Of a stretch of 5,029 nucleotides of DNA, positions 1-5,029 are shown one piece after another. The translations under genes and the position numbers were made by a program. Source of the stretch: Cyanobacteria bacterium UBA8803. GTDB taxonomy: Bacteria > Cyanobacteriota > Cyanobacteriia > Cyanobacteriales > Coleofasciculaceae. Position 1 is the first letter of the stretch, and every line of letters starts with the position of its first letter. The stretch spans positions 11,128-16,156 of the forward strand of contig DNXU01000344.1 of assembly GCA_003505715.1 (NCBI GenBank), in the 5' to 3' direction. Below the pieces are notes generated by a model, which did no database searches, was not told the origin of the DNA, and saw only the letters and a program-made list of their open reading frames with translations.

Positions 1-20
1 TTGGTTGTTGGTTGTTGGTT
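1..20. repeat. Heptanucleotide tandem repeat (TTGGTTG), cut by the window edge
   Basis: The first 20 bases are nearly three perfect copies of the 7-mer TTGGTTG; the array decays at base 21 and its left end lies outside the window. Short tandemly repeated heptanucleotides in intergenic DNA are a known feature of many, especially filamentous, cyanobacteria. No function is implied by the sequence; it is most likely a slippage-prone intergenic repeat whose copy number varies between strains. Confidence 0.6.
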
Positions 21-42
21 ATTTGAAAAATGTTTATTAAAA

Positions 43-144
43 AACCAGCCATTTGTATTTACTAGGTATGATAAATCTGCTCAGATAAACCTCCCTTGTC
101 AGGGATTTTAGCAGAGCCTTCACCTAACAAATCAATGGCTGGTT
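43..144. repeat. Widely spaced 11-bp inverted repeat
   Basis: AACCAGCCATT at 43-53 is the exact reverse complement of AATGGCTGGTT at 134-144, with 80 bases between. Nothing else marks this as a mobile element: I see no flanking target duplication and no transposase. The interval overlaps most of the orphan minus-strand frame. It may be chance or the relic of a small inverted-repeat element. Confidence 0.25.
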
Positions 145-220
145 GGACAATAGCAATTTGTCGGTTGGGTCGAGGTAACAAGACCAAACTTTTATCAAAT
201 ATATGTTGGACTACCTCGTT
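62..220 (-). pseudogene. Orphan 52-codon open frame, possible 3' remnant of a gene
   Basis: On the minus strand a frame runs from just after a TGA (221-223) to a TAG (62-64). It has no ATG. Its translation contains the stretch SLVLLPRPNRQIAIVQPAID followed by LLGEGSAKIPDKGGLSEQIY, which reads like ordinary protein rather than random translation: it mixes hydrophobic and charged residues and has no low complexity. I do not recognise the family. It lies downstream of, and on the same strand as, the zinc-ribbon gene, with a 65-base gap. It could be the decayed C-terminal end of a lost gene, a very small gene using a TTG start (for example at 185-187), or chance. A frame this short is not by itself strong evidence, hence the low confidence. 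Confidence 0.25.
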
Positions 221-260
221 TCAAACCAACCTACAGAAGCTGGGTTATCTTAGCACTTAA

Positions 261-274
261 TAATGAATAATGAA
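261..274. repeat. Two tandem copies of the heptamer TAATGAA
   Basis: Two perfect adjacent copies of a 7-mer lie just beyond the stop codon of the zinc-ribbon gene. They are a minor AT-rich intergenic repeat, with the same 7-base period as the repeat at the window's left edge but a different sequence. No terminator hairpin is visible between the gene's stop codon and this repeat. Confidence 0.35.
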
Positions 275-288
275 GAAGGAACCCCCTA

Positions 289-870
289 CTAATCAAGACG
301 ATGACCGCAACTTGAACAGAAGCGATCGCCTAAATTGATGGATACCCCACATTTAGGGCAAAATCGTTTGGTGCTTTGGGCGGATGTTGAGGAGGATACT
401 GACGATCCCATGCGCATCTCCATGTTGCCCATGCGCATTTCCATGGGATTCATATTCATCTGCATGTCCCCCATTTTCAAAGGTTCCATGGGCTTCATAG
501 GTTCCATGGGTTGCATGGGTTGCATGGGTTGTATTGGTTGCATAGGCGGCATGGATGATGCAGGGGGGCTAGCTACTTGCTGGACTTGCATCTGTTGGGA
601 ACTGCCGAAAGAGGGCATTCCACTGACTGCACTCATGCTGCCACCTTGCACTTGGATATAATAGCCGCCTTGGGCGGTGGTAATCTTTAACACGGCACCG
701 CTAGGAGTCTGGAATACTTCAGGGGGTGCAGTCCAGTTACCAGTTGGAAAACTACTACTAGCTTGTTGCTGCTGCCCCAAACTACTGCTGATAGTGGTAA
801 CGACAGTCTGATTGCCCTGATTATCGAGATAGACTCGTTGACCCGTACCTAGCTCACATACATAAGCCAT
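289..870 (-). CDS. Met/Pro-rich protein with C-terminal zinc ribbon, function unknown
   Basis: This 193-residue protein has three parts. Residues 1-80 form a mainly polar, beta-prone region (begins MAYVCELGTGQRVYLDNQGN) that looks like a compact conserved domain I cannot name. Residues 107-155 are extremely Met-rich, with 17 Met in residues 107-154: a PxM triplet tract (about 111-130), then MxM clusters including two copies of MEMRMG. Residues 169-193 are a short zinc ribbon, C171-x2-C174, C186-x2-C189, followed by GH, a type usually found as a small structural or interaction module. No signal peptide or membrane segment is seen, so it is probably cytoplasmic. The ATG at 870 has a good ribosome binding site, AAAGAGG on the minus strand (876-882), five bases away. 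The gene diverges from the TPR gene. The Met clusters could bind Cu(I) or act as a flexible linker; both are inference. Confidence 0.85.
   Translation of the reverse strand: MAYVCELGTGQRVYLDNQGNQTVVTTISSSLGQQQQASSSFPTGNWTAPPEVFQTPSGAVLKITTAQGGYYIQVQGGSMSAVSGMPSFGSSQQMQVQQVASPPASSMPPMQPIQPMQPMQPMEPMKPMEPLKMGDMQMNMNPMEMRMGNMEMRMGSSVSSSTSAQSTKRFCPKCGVSINLGDRFCSSCGHRLD
407..448 (-). repeat. Tandem 21-nt duplication encoding MEMRMG twice
   Basis: Plus-strand 407-427 and 428-448 are adjacent 21-base units that both begin CCCATGCGCAT and differ at only a few positions. On the coding strand they yield two consecutive copies of MEMRMG separated by Gly-Asn context, residues 143-155 of the zinc-ribbon protein. 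It is a second, independent in-frame repeat in the same Met-rich region. Confidence 0.75.
482..553 (-). repeat. In-frame 9-nt minisatellite encoding Pro-Met-x triplets
   Basis: Eight consecutive 9-base units, consensus GGTTGCATG on the plus strand (variants GGTTCCATG, GGCTTCATA, GGTTGTATT, GGCGGCATG), lie inside the zinc-ribbon gene. The period is a multiple of three, so changes in copy number keep the reading frame. On the coding strand each unit gives a Pro-containing triplet, in most cases Met-x-Pro. The central units are identical (509-517 and 518-526), which points to recent slippage. Confidence 0.8.
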
Positions 871-884
871 AATGGCCTCTTTGT

Positions 885-921
885 GAAAAAAACTTTGCTG
901 ACATCATTGTCAGGTAAAGTT
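885..921 (-). promoter_or_regulatory. Leader hairpin followed by T7, possible attenuator or terminator
   Basis: Read on the minus strand, AACTTT, a two-base bulge, CTGACA, the loop ATGA, TGTCAG, a one-base bulge and AAAGTT form a hairpin with 12 base pairs (891-921). It is followed directly by a run of T (seven bases counting the stem end, 886-892). The ribosome binding site of the zinc-ribbon gene (876-882) begins only a few bases further on. The form is that of a Rho-independent terminator placed in a 5' leader, so it could be an attenuator of this gene or the end of a short leader transcript. The stem is fairly AT-rich, which would make termination weak. Alternatively the dyad is a DNA operator. 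No riboswitch aptamer or leader peptide was recognised. Confidence 0.4.
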
Positions 922-1060
922 GGTCGATAGCTAGACTTCTTAATAATTGTGTTATTTCCGTGCGTTGTCATCCTGCCAAGGGATAGTAGCGGTTGAAAAC
1001 CTTTGGCTCATAGCTTAAGCCCTCTCAAGAGGACTAACAAAATATTTCATAGGTAAGGTA

Positions 1061-2530
1061 TTGATTCCTACCGGATTGGCAGATTGCTGGTGTGAAACAA
1101 CAGGTAGAGGAAAAGTTCGGCTTGCGGACATGACCAGCAATAAGGCTAGACAGAACGAAATCATGATATCAGGGAATCAGAAAGTGGCCAGAGATCCTGC
1201 TCATCTGACGCCTCCTACTCAAACCCAGGCGGCAGAATTTTTGACGCACGGACTCGCTAAATTTAAGCAGGGCGACTATCGTGGTGCTATTGAGGAGTTC
1301 AACCAAGCTCTACGGATAAATCCTGATTTGGCCGAGGCGTACAATTACCGGGCGAGAAGCCGTTACTATAGGGGAGATTATCAAGGAGCAATCAGCGATT
1401 ACAGCAAACTGATCGGGATCAAGCCTGATAATGCCGGTGCTTATAGCGATCGCGGTTTGATTCGCGCTCATTTAAGCGATCGCTGGGGAGCCATGCAAGA
1501 TTACAACCAAGCGATAGAGATTAATTCTCAGTGTCTCAACGCTTACGTCAACCGCAGTCTCATGCGCGTAGAATTAGAGGATTATGAGGGCGCGATCGCT
1601 GATTGTAATGAAGTCCTAAACTTAAATCCCAATTTGGCTGAAGCTTACCTGAACCGAGGGATTGCTTATTTTGAATTAGAAGACTATGCCGCAGCTAGAG
1701 CAGATTGCGATCGCGCTTTACAGATTAATCCTCACCTTGCCGCAGCTTATTTTAACCGAGGCATGAATTACGTCGCCTTGGGAGAATATCAAGAGGCGAT
1801 CGCTGATTTCGATCGAGTGCTACAACTGAATCCCAACGATGCTAAGGCTTACCTCAACCGGGGTTATACTCACCTGCAACTGGGTGATAATTGGGCCAGT
1901 ATGAAGGATTTCGATCGGGCAATGCAAATTGACCAAGTTGCTGCTAAGGCGTTTTTTCACGAGATTGCTCATACTTTGCAGGACGATCTACGTGCTACGG
2001 AGGATAAAAACCAGCAACTAGTTCAAGGTTTGCTCGCTCAGGGTAATTTGCGATACGAATTAGGAGATTATCAAGCCGCACTCAAGGCTTACACCGAAGT
2101 CTTAAATCTCGATCCCAATAATACCGAAGCTTATAACCGCCGGAGTACCGTTCGTTCTGCTTCGGGAGATTATCAAGGAGCGATCGCGGATCTGGAAAAA
2201 GTCACCTCCCTTTCCTTAAAAAAGGCACCAGCCTCTCAACCAGCAACAGCAGTTACGGTACAGCCAACAGCCTCCGATTACCATCAGCGAGGTGTAGATA
2301 AGCTTAAAGTAGGAGACTTTCAGGGAGCTATTGGAGATTTTAACGCCGTCTTACAAATTAACAGTAACGATGCGACTGCTTTAACTTGCCGGGGATTCGC
2401 CTACTGCCGTCTTGGCGATAATTCTAGAGCAATTCAGGATTTACAGACAGCGGCAAAACTTTTCTACGAACAGGGAGATAAAAAGTCTGCTAAGGAAATC
2501 ATCGATACGCTCAAAAAGCTTCAGAATTAG
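1061..2530 (+). CDS. Tetratricopeptide (TPR) repeat protein
   Basis: The product is 489 residues and almost wholly TPR repeats, the 34-residue helix-turn-helix unit used as a protein-protein scaffold. Seven uninterrupted units run from 57 to 294 (57-90, 91-124, 125-158, 159-192, 193-226, 227-260, 261-294), with signature AEAYxNRGxxxxxLGDYxGAIxDxxxxLxLNPN. A charged spacer (about 295-320) follows, then units at 321-354 and 355-386, a Pro/Ala/Thr linker (about 388-403), and units at 404-437 and 438-471 ending in a lysine-rich helix (KSAKEIIDTLKKLQN). No enzyme domain, signal peptide or membrane helix is seen, so the binding partner is unknown. The start is uncertain: TTG at 1061 has AGG seven bases upstream, while in-frame ATGs at 1130 and 1163 lack a good ribosome binding site but would drop only a non-TPR N-terminus. 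The frame is open back to a TAA at 1016. Confidence 0.9.
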   Translation: MIPTGLADCWCETTGRGKVRLADMTSNKARQNEIMISGNQKVARDPAHLTPPTQTQAAEFLTHGLAKFKQGDYRGAIEEFNQALRINPDLAEAYNYRARSRYYRGDYQGAISDYSKLIGIKPDNAGAYSDRGLIRAHLSDRWGAMQDYNQAIEINSQCLNAYVNRSLMRVELEDYEGAIADCNEVLNLNPNLAEAYLNRGIAYFELEDYAAARADCDRALQINPHLAAAYFNRGMNYVALGEYQEAIADFDRVLQLNPNDAKAYLNRGYTHLQLGDNWASMKDFDRAMQIDQVAAKAFFHEIAHTLQDDLRATEDKNQQLVQGLLAQGNLRYELGDYQAALKAYTEVLNLDPNNTEAYNRRSTVRSASGDYQGAIADLEKVTSLSLKKAPASQPATAVTVQPTASDYHQRGVDKLKVGDFQGAIGDFNAVLQINSNDATALTCRGFAYCRLGDNSRAIQDLQTAAKLFYEQGDKKSAKEIIDTLKKLQN

Positions 2531-2549
2531 CTACTAACTTTGACTGTTC

Positions 2550-2582
2550 AGATCCCCGACTTCTTCAAGAAGTCGGGGATCT
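2550..2582. terminator. Perfect palindromic hairpin between convergent genes
   Basis: AGATCCCCGACTTCTT (2550-2565) pairs perfectly with 2567-2582 around a single central base, giving a 16-bp inverted repeat with a GC-rich half. It lies 20 bases after the TPR stop codon and about 26 bases beyond the stop of the converging reductase gene, where it could end transcription from both sides. There is no clear T run on either side, so classical Rho-independent termination is not assured. From memory, near-identical palindromes (CCCCGACTTCTT and its complement) are scattered in intergenic regions of many cyanobacterial genomes, so it is probably a dispersed repeat that may double as a terminator or mRNA 3' end stabiliser. 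Confidence 0.65.
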
Positions 2583-2607
2583 TGGTGTTTACAACTCCTG
2601 GTAGTAC

Positions 2608-3393
2608 TTACTTAGGTCGAAACTGCGGCTCTACCATCTGCACCAGCGTTTTCCGAGGGGCTAATCGGGACAGATTAACAGTAATTTTATTCTGCCAGTG
2701 GCCTGCTACTACCGTACACTCATCCCGCGCTAGCGCCTCAAGAGCTTCCCGTACTACATCTTCCGCAGCATCAACTTTCTGCCTGTCAGCAGTACCACTG
2801 GCATATTTGCCAAAACCTGCTGTTTCAAAAAAATTACTCTCGGTTGGTCCAGGGCAAAAAGCTAGAAATTTCACCCCTTTGTCGTGATTTTCTGCCCACA
2901 GCGCCTCGCTAAAATGCAGTACAAAGGCTTTTGTTGCCGAATATACCGATAGGTAAGGCAGGGGTTGAAACCCAGCAATTGATGAGACGTTGATAATACT
3001 ACCAGACCTGCGCTGTAGCATCTGGGGTAGAAATAGATGGGTCATGTCTACTAATGCTAGGCAGTTGAGCTGAATCATCTGTAGCTGCTTGGTGCGATCG
3101 CTTTCACTAAAAGAGCCATAATCTCCAAAGCCGGCATTGTTGATGAGTAAATCGATAGAAATCTTCTTTTTAGTAACTGTTTCAAATACTTTGGTCGTAG
3201 CCTCTGGTGCAATCAGGTCTTGCACTATTACTTCGACCTTGATTTCATGCTTTTGCTGCAATTCTTGAGCGAGTTTGTGTAGTTTCTCTGCGGAACGAGA
3301 CACTAAAACTAAATCAGTTTGGCGCTGGGCAAGTTCTCTGGCAAAGGCGGCACCAATTCCGCCAGAACCACCAGTAATTAAAGCAGTTGGCAT
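2608..3393 (-). CDS. Short-chain dehydrogenase/reductase (SDR), classical type
   Basis: This complete 261-residue classical SDR is of usual family length (about 250-270). The Rossmann cofactor motif is TGGSGGIG (7-14). Arg33 in VSR, after the second beta strand, suggests NADP(H) over NAD(H). NNAG (85-88) supports the central sheet. The catalytic tetrad is Asn110, Ser138, Tyr151 and Lys155 (YSATK), and PGPT (181-184) follows. It should catalyse reversible oxidation or reduction of a carbonyl/alcohol in the cytoplasm; the substrate cannot be read from sequence. The general pattern resembles the DltE/YqjQ-like (COG0300) SDR group, an inference from motif spacing. ATG at 3393 begins directly with the first beta strand (PTALITGG), so the start is secure, although the ribosome binding site (TAAGA) is weak. 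It converges with the TPR gene and diverges from the acylase. No residue is missing and no frameshift is seen. Confidence 0.95.
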   Translation of the reverse strand: MPTALITGGSGGIGAAFARELAQRQTDLVLVSRSAEKLHKLAQELQQKHEIKVEVIVQDLIAPEATTKVFETVTKKKISIDLLINNAGFGDYGSFSESDRTKQLQMIQLNCLALVDMTHLFLPQMLQRRSGSIINVSSIAGFQPLPYLSVYSATKAFVLHFSEALWAENHDKGVKFLAFCPGPTESNFFETAGFGKYASGTADRQKVDAAEDVVREALEALARDECTVVAGHWQNKITVNLSRLAPRKTLVQMVEPQFRPK

Positions 3394-3419
3394 TAATCTT
3401 AAGCTTTGTGATGTTCAGT

Positions 3420-3435
3420 ATTTCAGGATTTCAGG
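3420..3435. repeat. Tandem 8-bp direct repeat (ATTTCAGG) upstream of the SDR gene
   Basis: Two perfect adjacent copies of ATTTCAGG lie 27-42 bases upstream of the reductase start codon. A position close to the start fits either a small regulatory repeat or simple slippage; nothing in the sequence distinguishes these. Confidence 0.25.
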
Positions 3436-3523
3436 AGTTACTTATTGAGTATGAGTTCCTTCTGCAATCCCTGGGTTCTCTTATTATTTTAAGCCAATAT
3501 TTAAAGTAGATATACCCAAAAAA

Positions 3524-3541
3524 CTCTATCCAAAGATAGAG
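3524..3541. promoter_or_regulatory. 7-bp inverted repeat just upstream of the acylase -10 box
   Basis: CTCTATC (3524-3530) and GATAGAG (3535-3541) form a perfect dyad around CAAA. It occupies the place where a -35 element would be for the TATAAT at 3555-3560, so it could be a regulator's operator for the acylase or for the divergent reductase. No factor can be named, and chance is possible in this AT-rich stretch. Confidence 0.3.
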
Positions 3542-3554
3542 ATAATTATGCTGC

Positions 3555-3560
3555 TATAAT
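3555..3560 (+). promoter_or_regulatory. Candidate -10 element (TATAAT) for the acylase gene
   Basis: A perfect consensus TATAAT lies 30 bases before the acylase ATG, which would give a leader of roughly 20-25 bases. No TTGACA-like -35 box lies at 16-18 bases upstream (the bases there are AAAGAT), so if real it is activator-dependent or extended by other contacts. The area is AT-rich, which raises the chance of a false match. Confidence 0.35.
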
Positions 3561-3590
3561 CAATAAAATTAATGGTATTGCTATAGAAAA

Positions 3591-5029
3591 ATGGCTAAAA
3601 TAAAAAACAAATTTTCATCGGTTATTCTATTATTACTAACCGCTATCCTAGTTTTGTTATTCGGCCTATACCGTCCCGTGGCTGGGGGAGAGAGAACCGA
3701 AATCCTTTGGGATACCTGGGGAGTGCCCCACATCTACGGCCAAGATGCCGAGAGTCTATTTAGGGCTATGGGGTGGGCACAAGCGGCCAGCCATGGTGAT
3801 TTGATTCTCAAGCTGTACGGACAGGCACGAGGAAAGGCTGCCCAATATTGGGGAGAGCAATATCTAGACTCTGACCGCTATGTCAGAACGATGGGAATTC
3901 CAAGCAGAGCCGAGAAATGGTACGAAGCCCAAAGTCCGACTATGCGTCGCTATTTGGATGCTTTTGCCGCTGGTATCAATGCTTATAGCCAACAGAATGC
4001 CGACCAAATTGCCGATCGCTTTGAGGCAGTGTTACCCCTGAAGGGGGTGGACGTGTTAGCTCACGTACAGCGAGTAATACATTTTAATTTTGTCGTAAAT
4101 CCCCAGCAAATAAGCAGTCAAAATTTAACTGCTGCTAGTTTCTCACCAGGGTCTAATGCTTGGGCGATCGCGCCTTCCCATTCCGCTAGTGGTAACGCCA
4201 TGCTATTAGCCAATCCCCACTTACCCTGGTCTGACCTCTACCTATGGTATGAAACCCAGTTAACAGCACCGGGAATTGATGCTTACGGTGCGGCGTTGGT
4301 GGGGATGCCGATTTTAGCGATCGCCTTTAACAATAACTTAGGTTGGACTTTTACAGTTAATACCTTTGATGGTTGGGATACTTACGCCTTAACTCTGGCA
4401 GAGGGGGGTTATCGGTGGAAGGGTGGAGTACGACCTTTTGAAACCGAAACCCAAACCCTGAAAGTTAAGCAGGCAGATGGTACGCTGCGGGACGAGCAAC
4501 TAGTGATACGGCGGTCAATTCACGGCCCGGTTGTAGGAGAAAAGGATGGGAAAGCGATCGCCCTGCGGGTAGTGGGTTTAGATCAACCAGAGATCATGGC
4601 CCAGTTCTGGGATATGGCGCGTGCTAGTAACCTTCAGGAATTTGAGAAGGCAGTGGGGCGGTTGCAACTGCCAATGTTTACTATTATCTATGCCGACCGT
4701 GAAGGACATATCCTACATCTATTTAACGGTCAGGTGCCCGTGCGGACTCAAGGAGATTGGCAATATTGGCGGGGTGTAGTGCCAGGTGACACTGCCAAGA
4801 CTTTGTGGACAAAATACCATACTTATCAGGACTTACCCCGCGTCCTCGACCCCCCTAGTGGTTGGTTGCAGAATGCCAATGACCCGCCTTGGACGACTAC
4901 CTTCCCCCCAACGATCAATCCTGATAATTATCCCGCCTACATGGCACCGCAATTTATGGATTTCCGCGCTCAGCGTTCCGCAAAGATGCTGATGGAGGAT
5001 ACCCAGACAGGACTTACGCATTGTGCCCC
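3591..5029 (+). CDS. Penicillin amidase/AHL acylase family hydrolase, incomplete, probably interrupted near its 3' end here
   Basis: This is an N-terminal nucleophile hydrolase that cleaves amide bonds of acylated substrates (penicillins, acyl-homoserine lactones or related lipids). Residues 1-26 are a signal peptide or membrane anchor (Lys 3, 5, 7, then a Leu/Ile-rich core), so it acts in the periplasm. The alpha chain begins near ILWDTWGVPHIYG (38-50). Autocleavage is expected before Ser188 in GSNAW, making Ser188 the beta-chain nucleophile. His210 (NPHLPW) is beta position 23, WTFTVNTFD (252-260) is the oxyanion region around beta 69-70, and Asn430 in QNANDPPW is beta 243, the expected catalytic Asn. 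ATG at 3591 is the only start before an in-frame TAA at 3570 and keeps the signal peptide; no ribosome binding site is evident. Only 479 codons are present, against roughly 650-800 for the family. After Gln472 the sequence stops looking like the family. AHL acylase is favoured over penicillin acylase, but the substrate is not proven. Confidence 0.9.
   Translation, partial: MAKIKNKFSSVILLLLTAILVLLFGLYRPVAGGERTEILWDTWGVPHIYGQDAESLFRAMGWAQAASHGDLILKLYGQARGKAAQYWGEQYLDSDRYVRTMGIPSRAEKWYEAQSPTMRRYLDAFAAGINAYSQQNADQIADRFEAVLPLKGVDVLAHVQRVIHFNFVVNPQQISSQNLTAASFSPGSNAWAIAPSHSASGNAMLLANPHLPWSDLYLWYETQLTAPGIDAYGAALVGMPILAIAFNNNLGWTFTVNTFDGWDTYALTLAEGGYRWKGGVRPFETETQTLKVKQADGTLRDEQLVIRRSIHGPVVGEKDGKAIALRVVGLDQPEIMAQFWDMARASNLQEFEKAVGRLQLPMFTIIYADREGHILHLFNGQVPVRTQGDWQYWRGVVPGDTAKTLWTKYHTYQDLPRVLDPPSGWLQNANDPPWTTTFPPTINPDNYPAYMAPQFMDFRAQRSAKMLMEDTQTGLTHCA
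5008..5029. mobile_element. Possible end of an insertion sequence or MITE inside the acylase gene
   Basis: The last ~21 bases begin AGGACTTACGCA. From memory, GGACTTACGCA and its complement TGCGTAAGTCC are frequent at the ends of cyanobacterial insertion sequences and their non-autonomous derivatives. At the same point the acylase translation changes from family-like (RSAKMLMEDTQ) to TGLTHCA, where family members usually continue with a segment leading to a conserved KHSTRMELAD-like region. Only one end is visible, with no transposase and no target duplication to check, so this is a suspicion. Confidence 0.4.

Noticed and set aside
335..661. 108-codon open frame on the plus strand, Met/Gly/Ile-rich
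   Set aside because: It is the antisense reading of the 9-nt repeat and Met-rich tract of the zinc-ribbon gene. It has no ribosome binding site and low-complexity content, and the opposite strand has a clear zinc ribbon and a good start.
920..947. Weak promoter for the TPR gene: TTGGTC (920-925) and AATAAT (942-947), 16-base spacing
   Set aside because: The -35 match is poor and the region is AT-rich. It would give a leader of about 100 bases, and nothing else supports it.
1021..1032. Small inverted repeat CCTCT/AGAGG upstream of the TPR start
   Set aside because: Its stem is five bases with a two-base loop, too tight to form a real hairpin and likely chance.
2540..2887. 115-codon plus-strand frame crossing the hairpin
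   Set aside because: It is antisense to the C-terminal part of the complete SDR gene, translates the palindrome itself and resembles no protein.
4786..4992. 68-codon plus-strand frame inside the acylase
   Set aside because: It is an out-of-frame shadow of the acylase, which carries the catalytic Asn region in its own frame here.
4833..5021. 62-codon minus-strand frame inside the acylase
   Set aside because: It is antisense to conserved acylase sequence, with no homology or start signal.
2608..5029. Functional link between the divergent reductase and acylase, such as joint signal breakdown
   Set aside because: Adjacency alone is weak evidence: the genes are divergent, SDR substrates cannot be inferred, and the neighbourhood shows no other pathway genes.
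1..5029. CRISPR array, tRNA, rRNA, toxin-antitoxin or defence module
   Set aside because: I read both strands for spaced repeats, cloverleaf-like segments and small paired genes and found none that could be supported.

Overview
The window is almost certainly cyanobacterial chromosome. It holds eleven perfect copies of the palindrome GCGATCGC (HIP1), at 322, 1446, 1476, 1592, 1707, 1796, 2180, 3094, 4164, 4317 and 4554. It also has heptanucleotide tandem repeats and a palindromic hairpin of a kind dispersed in many cyanobacterial genomes. The gene types also fit: a TPR-array protein, a zinc-ribbon protein and an exported Ntn-hydrolase acylase. I cannot assign a genus; a filamentous cyanobacterium is a guess.

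Layout, left to right. 1-288 has no complete gene: a heptamer repeat at the edge, a short orphan minus-strand frame (62-220) that may be a gene remnant, and a distant 11-bp inverted repeat. 289-870 (minus) encodes a 193-residue protein with a conserved-looking N-terminus, an extreme Met/Pro-rich middle built from 9-nt and 21-nt tandem repeats, and a C-terminal four-cysteine zinc ribbon. Its leader carries a hairpin followed by seven T residues just before the ribosome binding site. 1061-2530 (plus) encodes a protein made of about eleven TPR repeats. 2531-2607 is a short convergent gap holding a near-perfect 16-bp-arm palindrome. 2608-3393 (minus) is a complete classical short-chain dehydrogenase/reductase. 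3591 to the right edge (plus) is the first ~470 residues of a penicillin-amidase/AHL-acylase family N-terminal nucleophile hydrolase, with signal peptide and catalytic Ser, His and Asn all present.

The genes do not form an operon. They alternate in strand (minus, plus, minus, plus), so each probably has its own promoter, and no shared pathway is evident. The most notable points are three. The acylase frame seems to lose family-like sequence at about 5007, where a sequence resembling a cyanobacterial transposable-element end begins. The Met-rich zinc-ribbon protein has an unusual repeat structure. That same gene has an attenuator-like leader hairpin. No defence system, CRISPR array, RNA gene or complete mobile element is visible.
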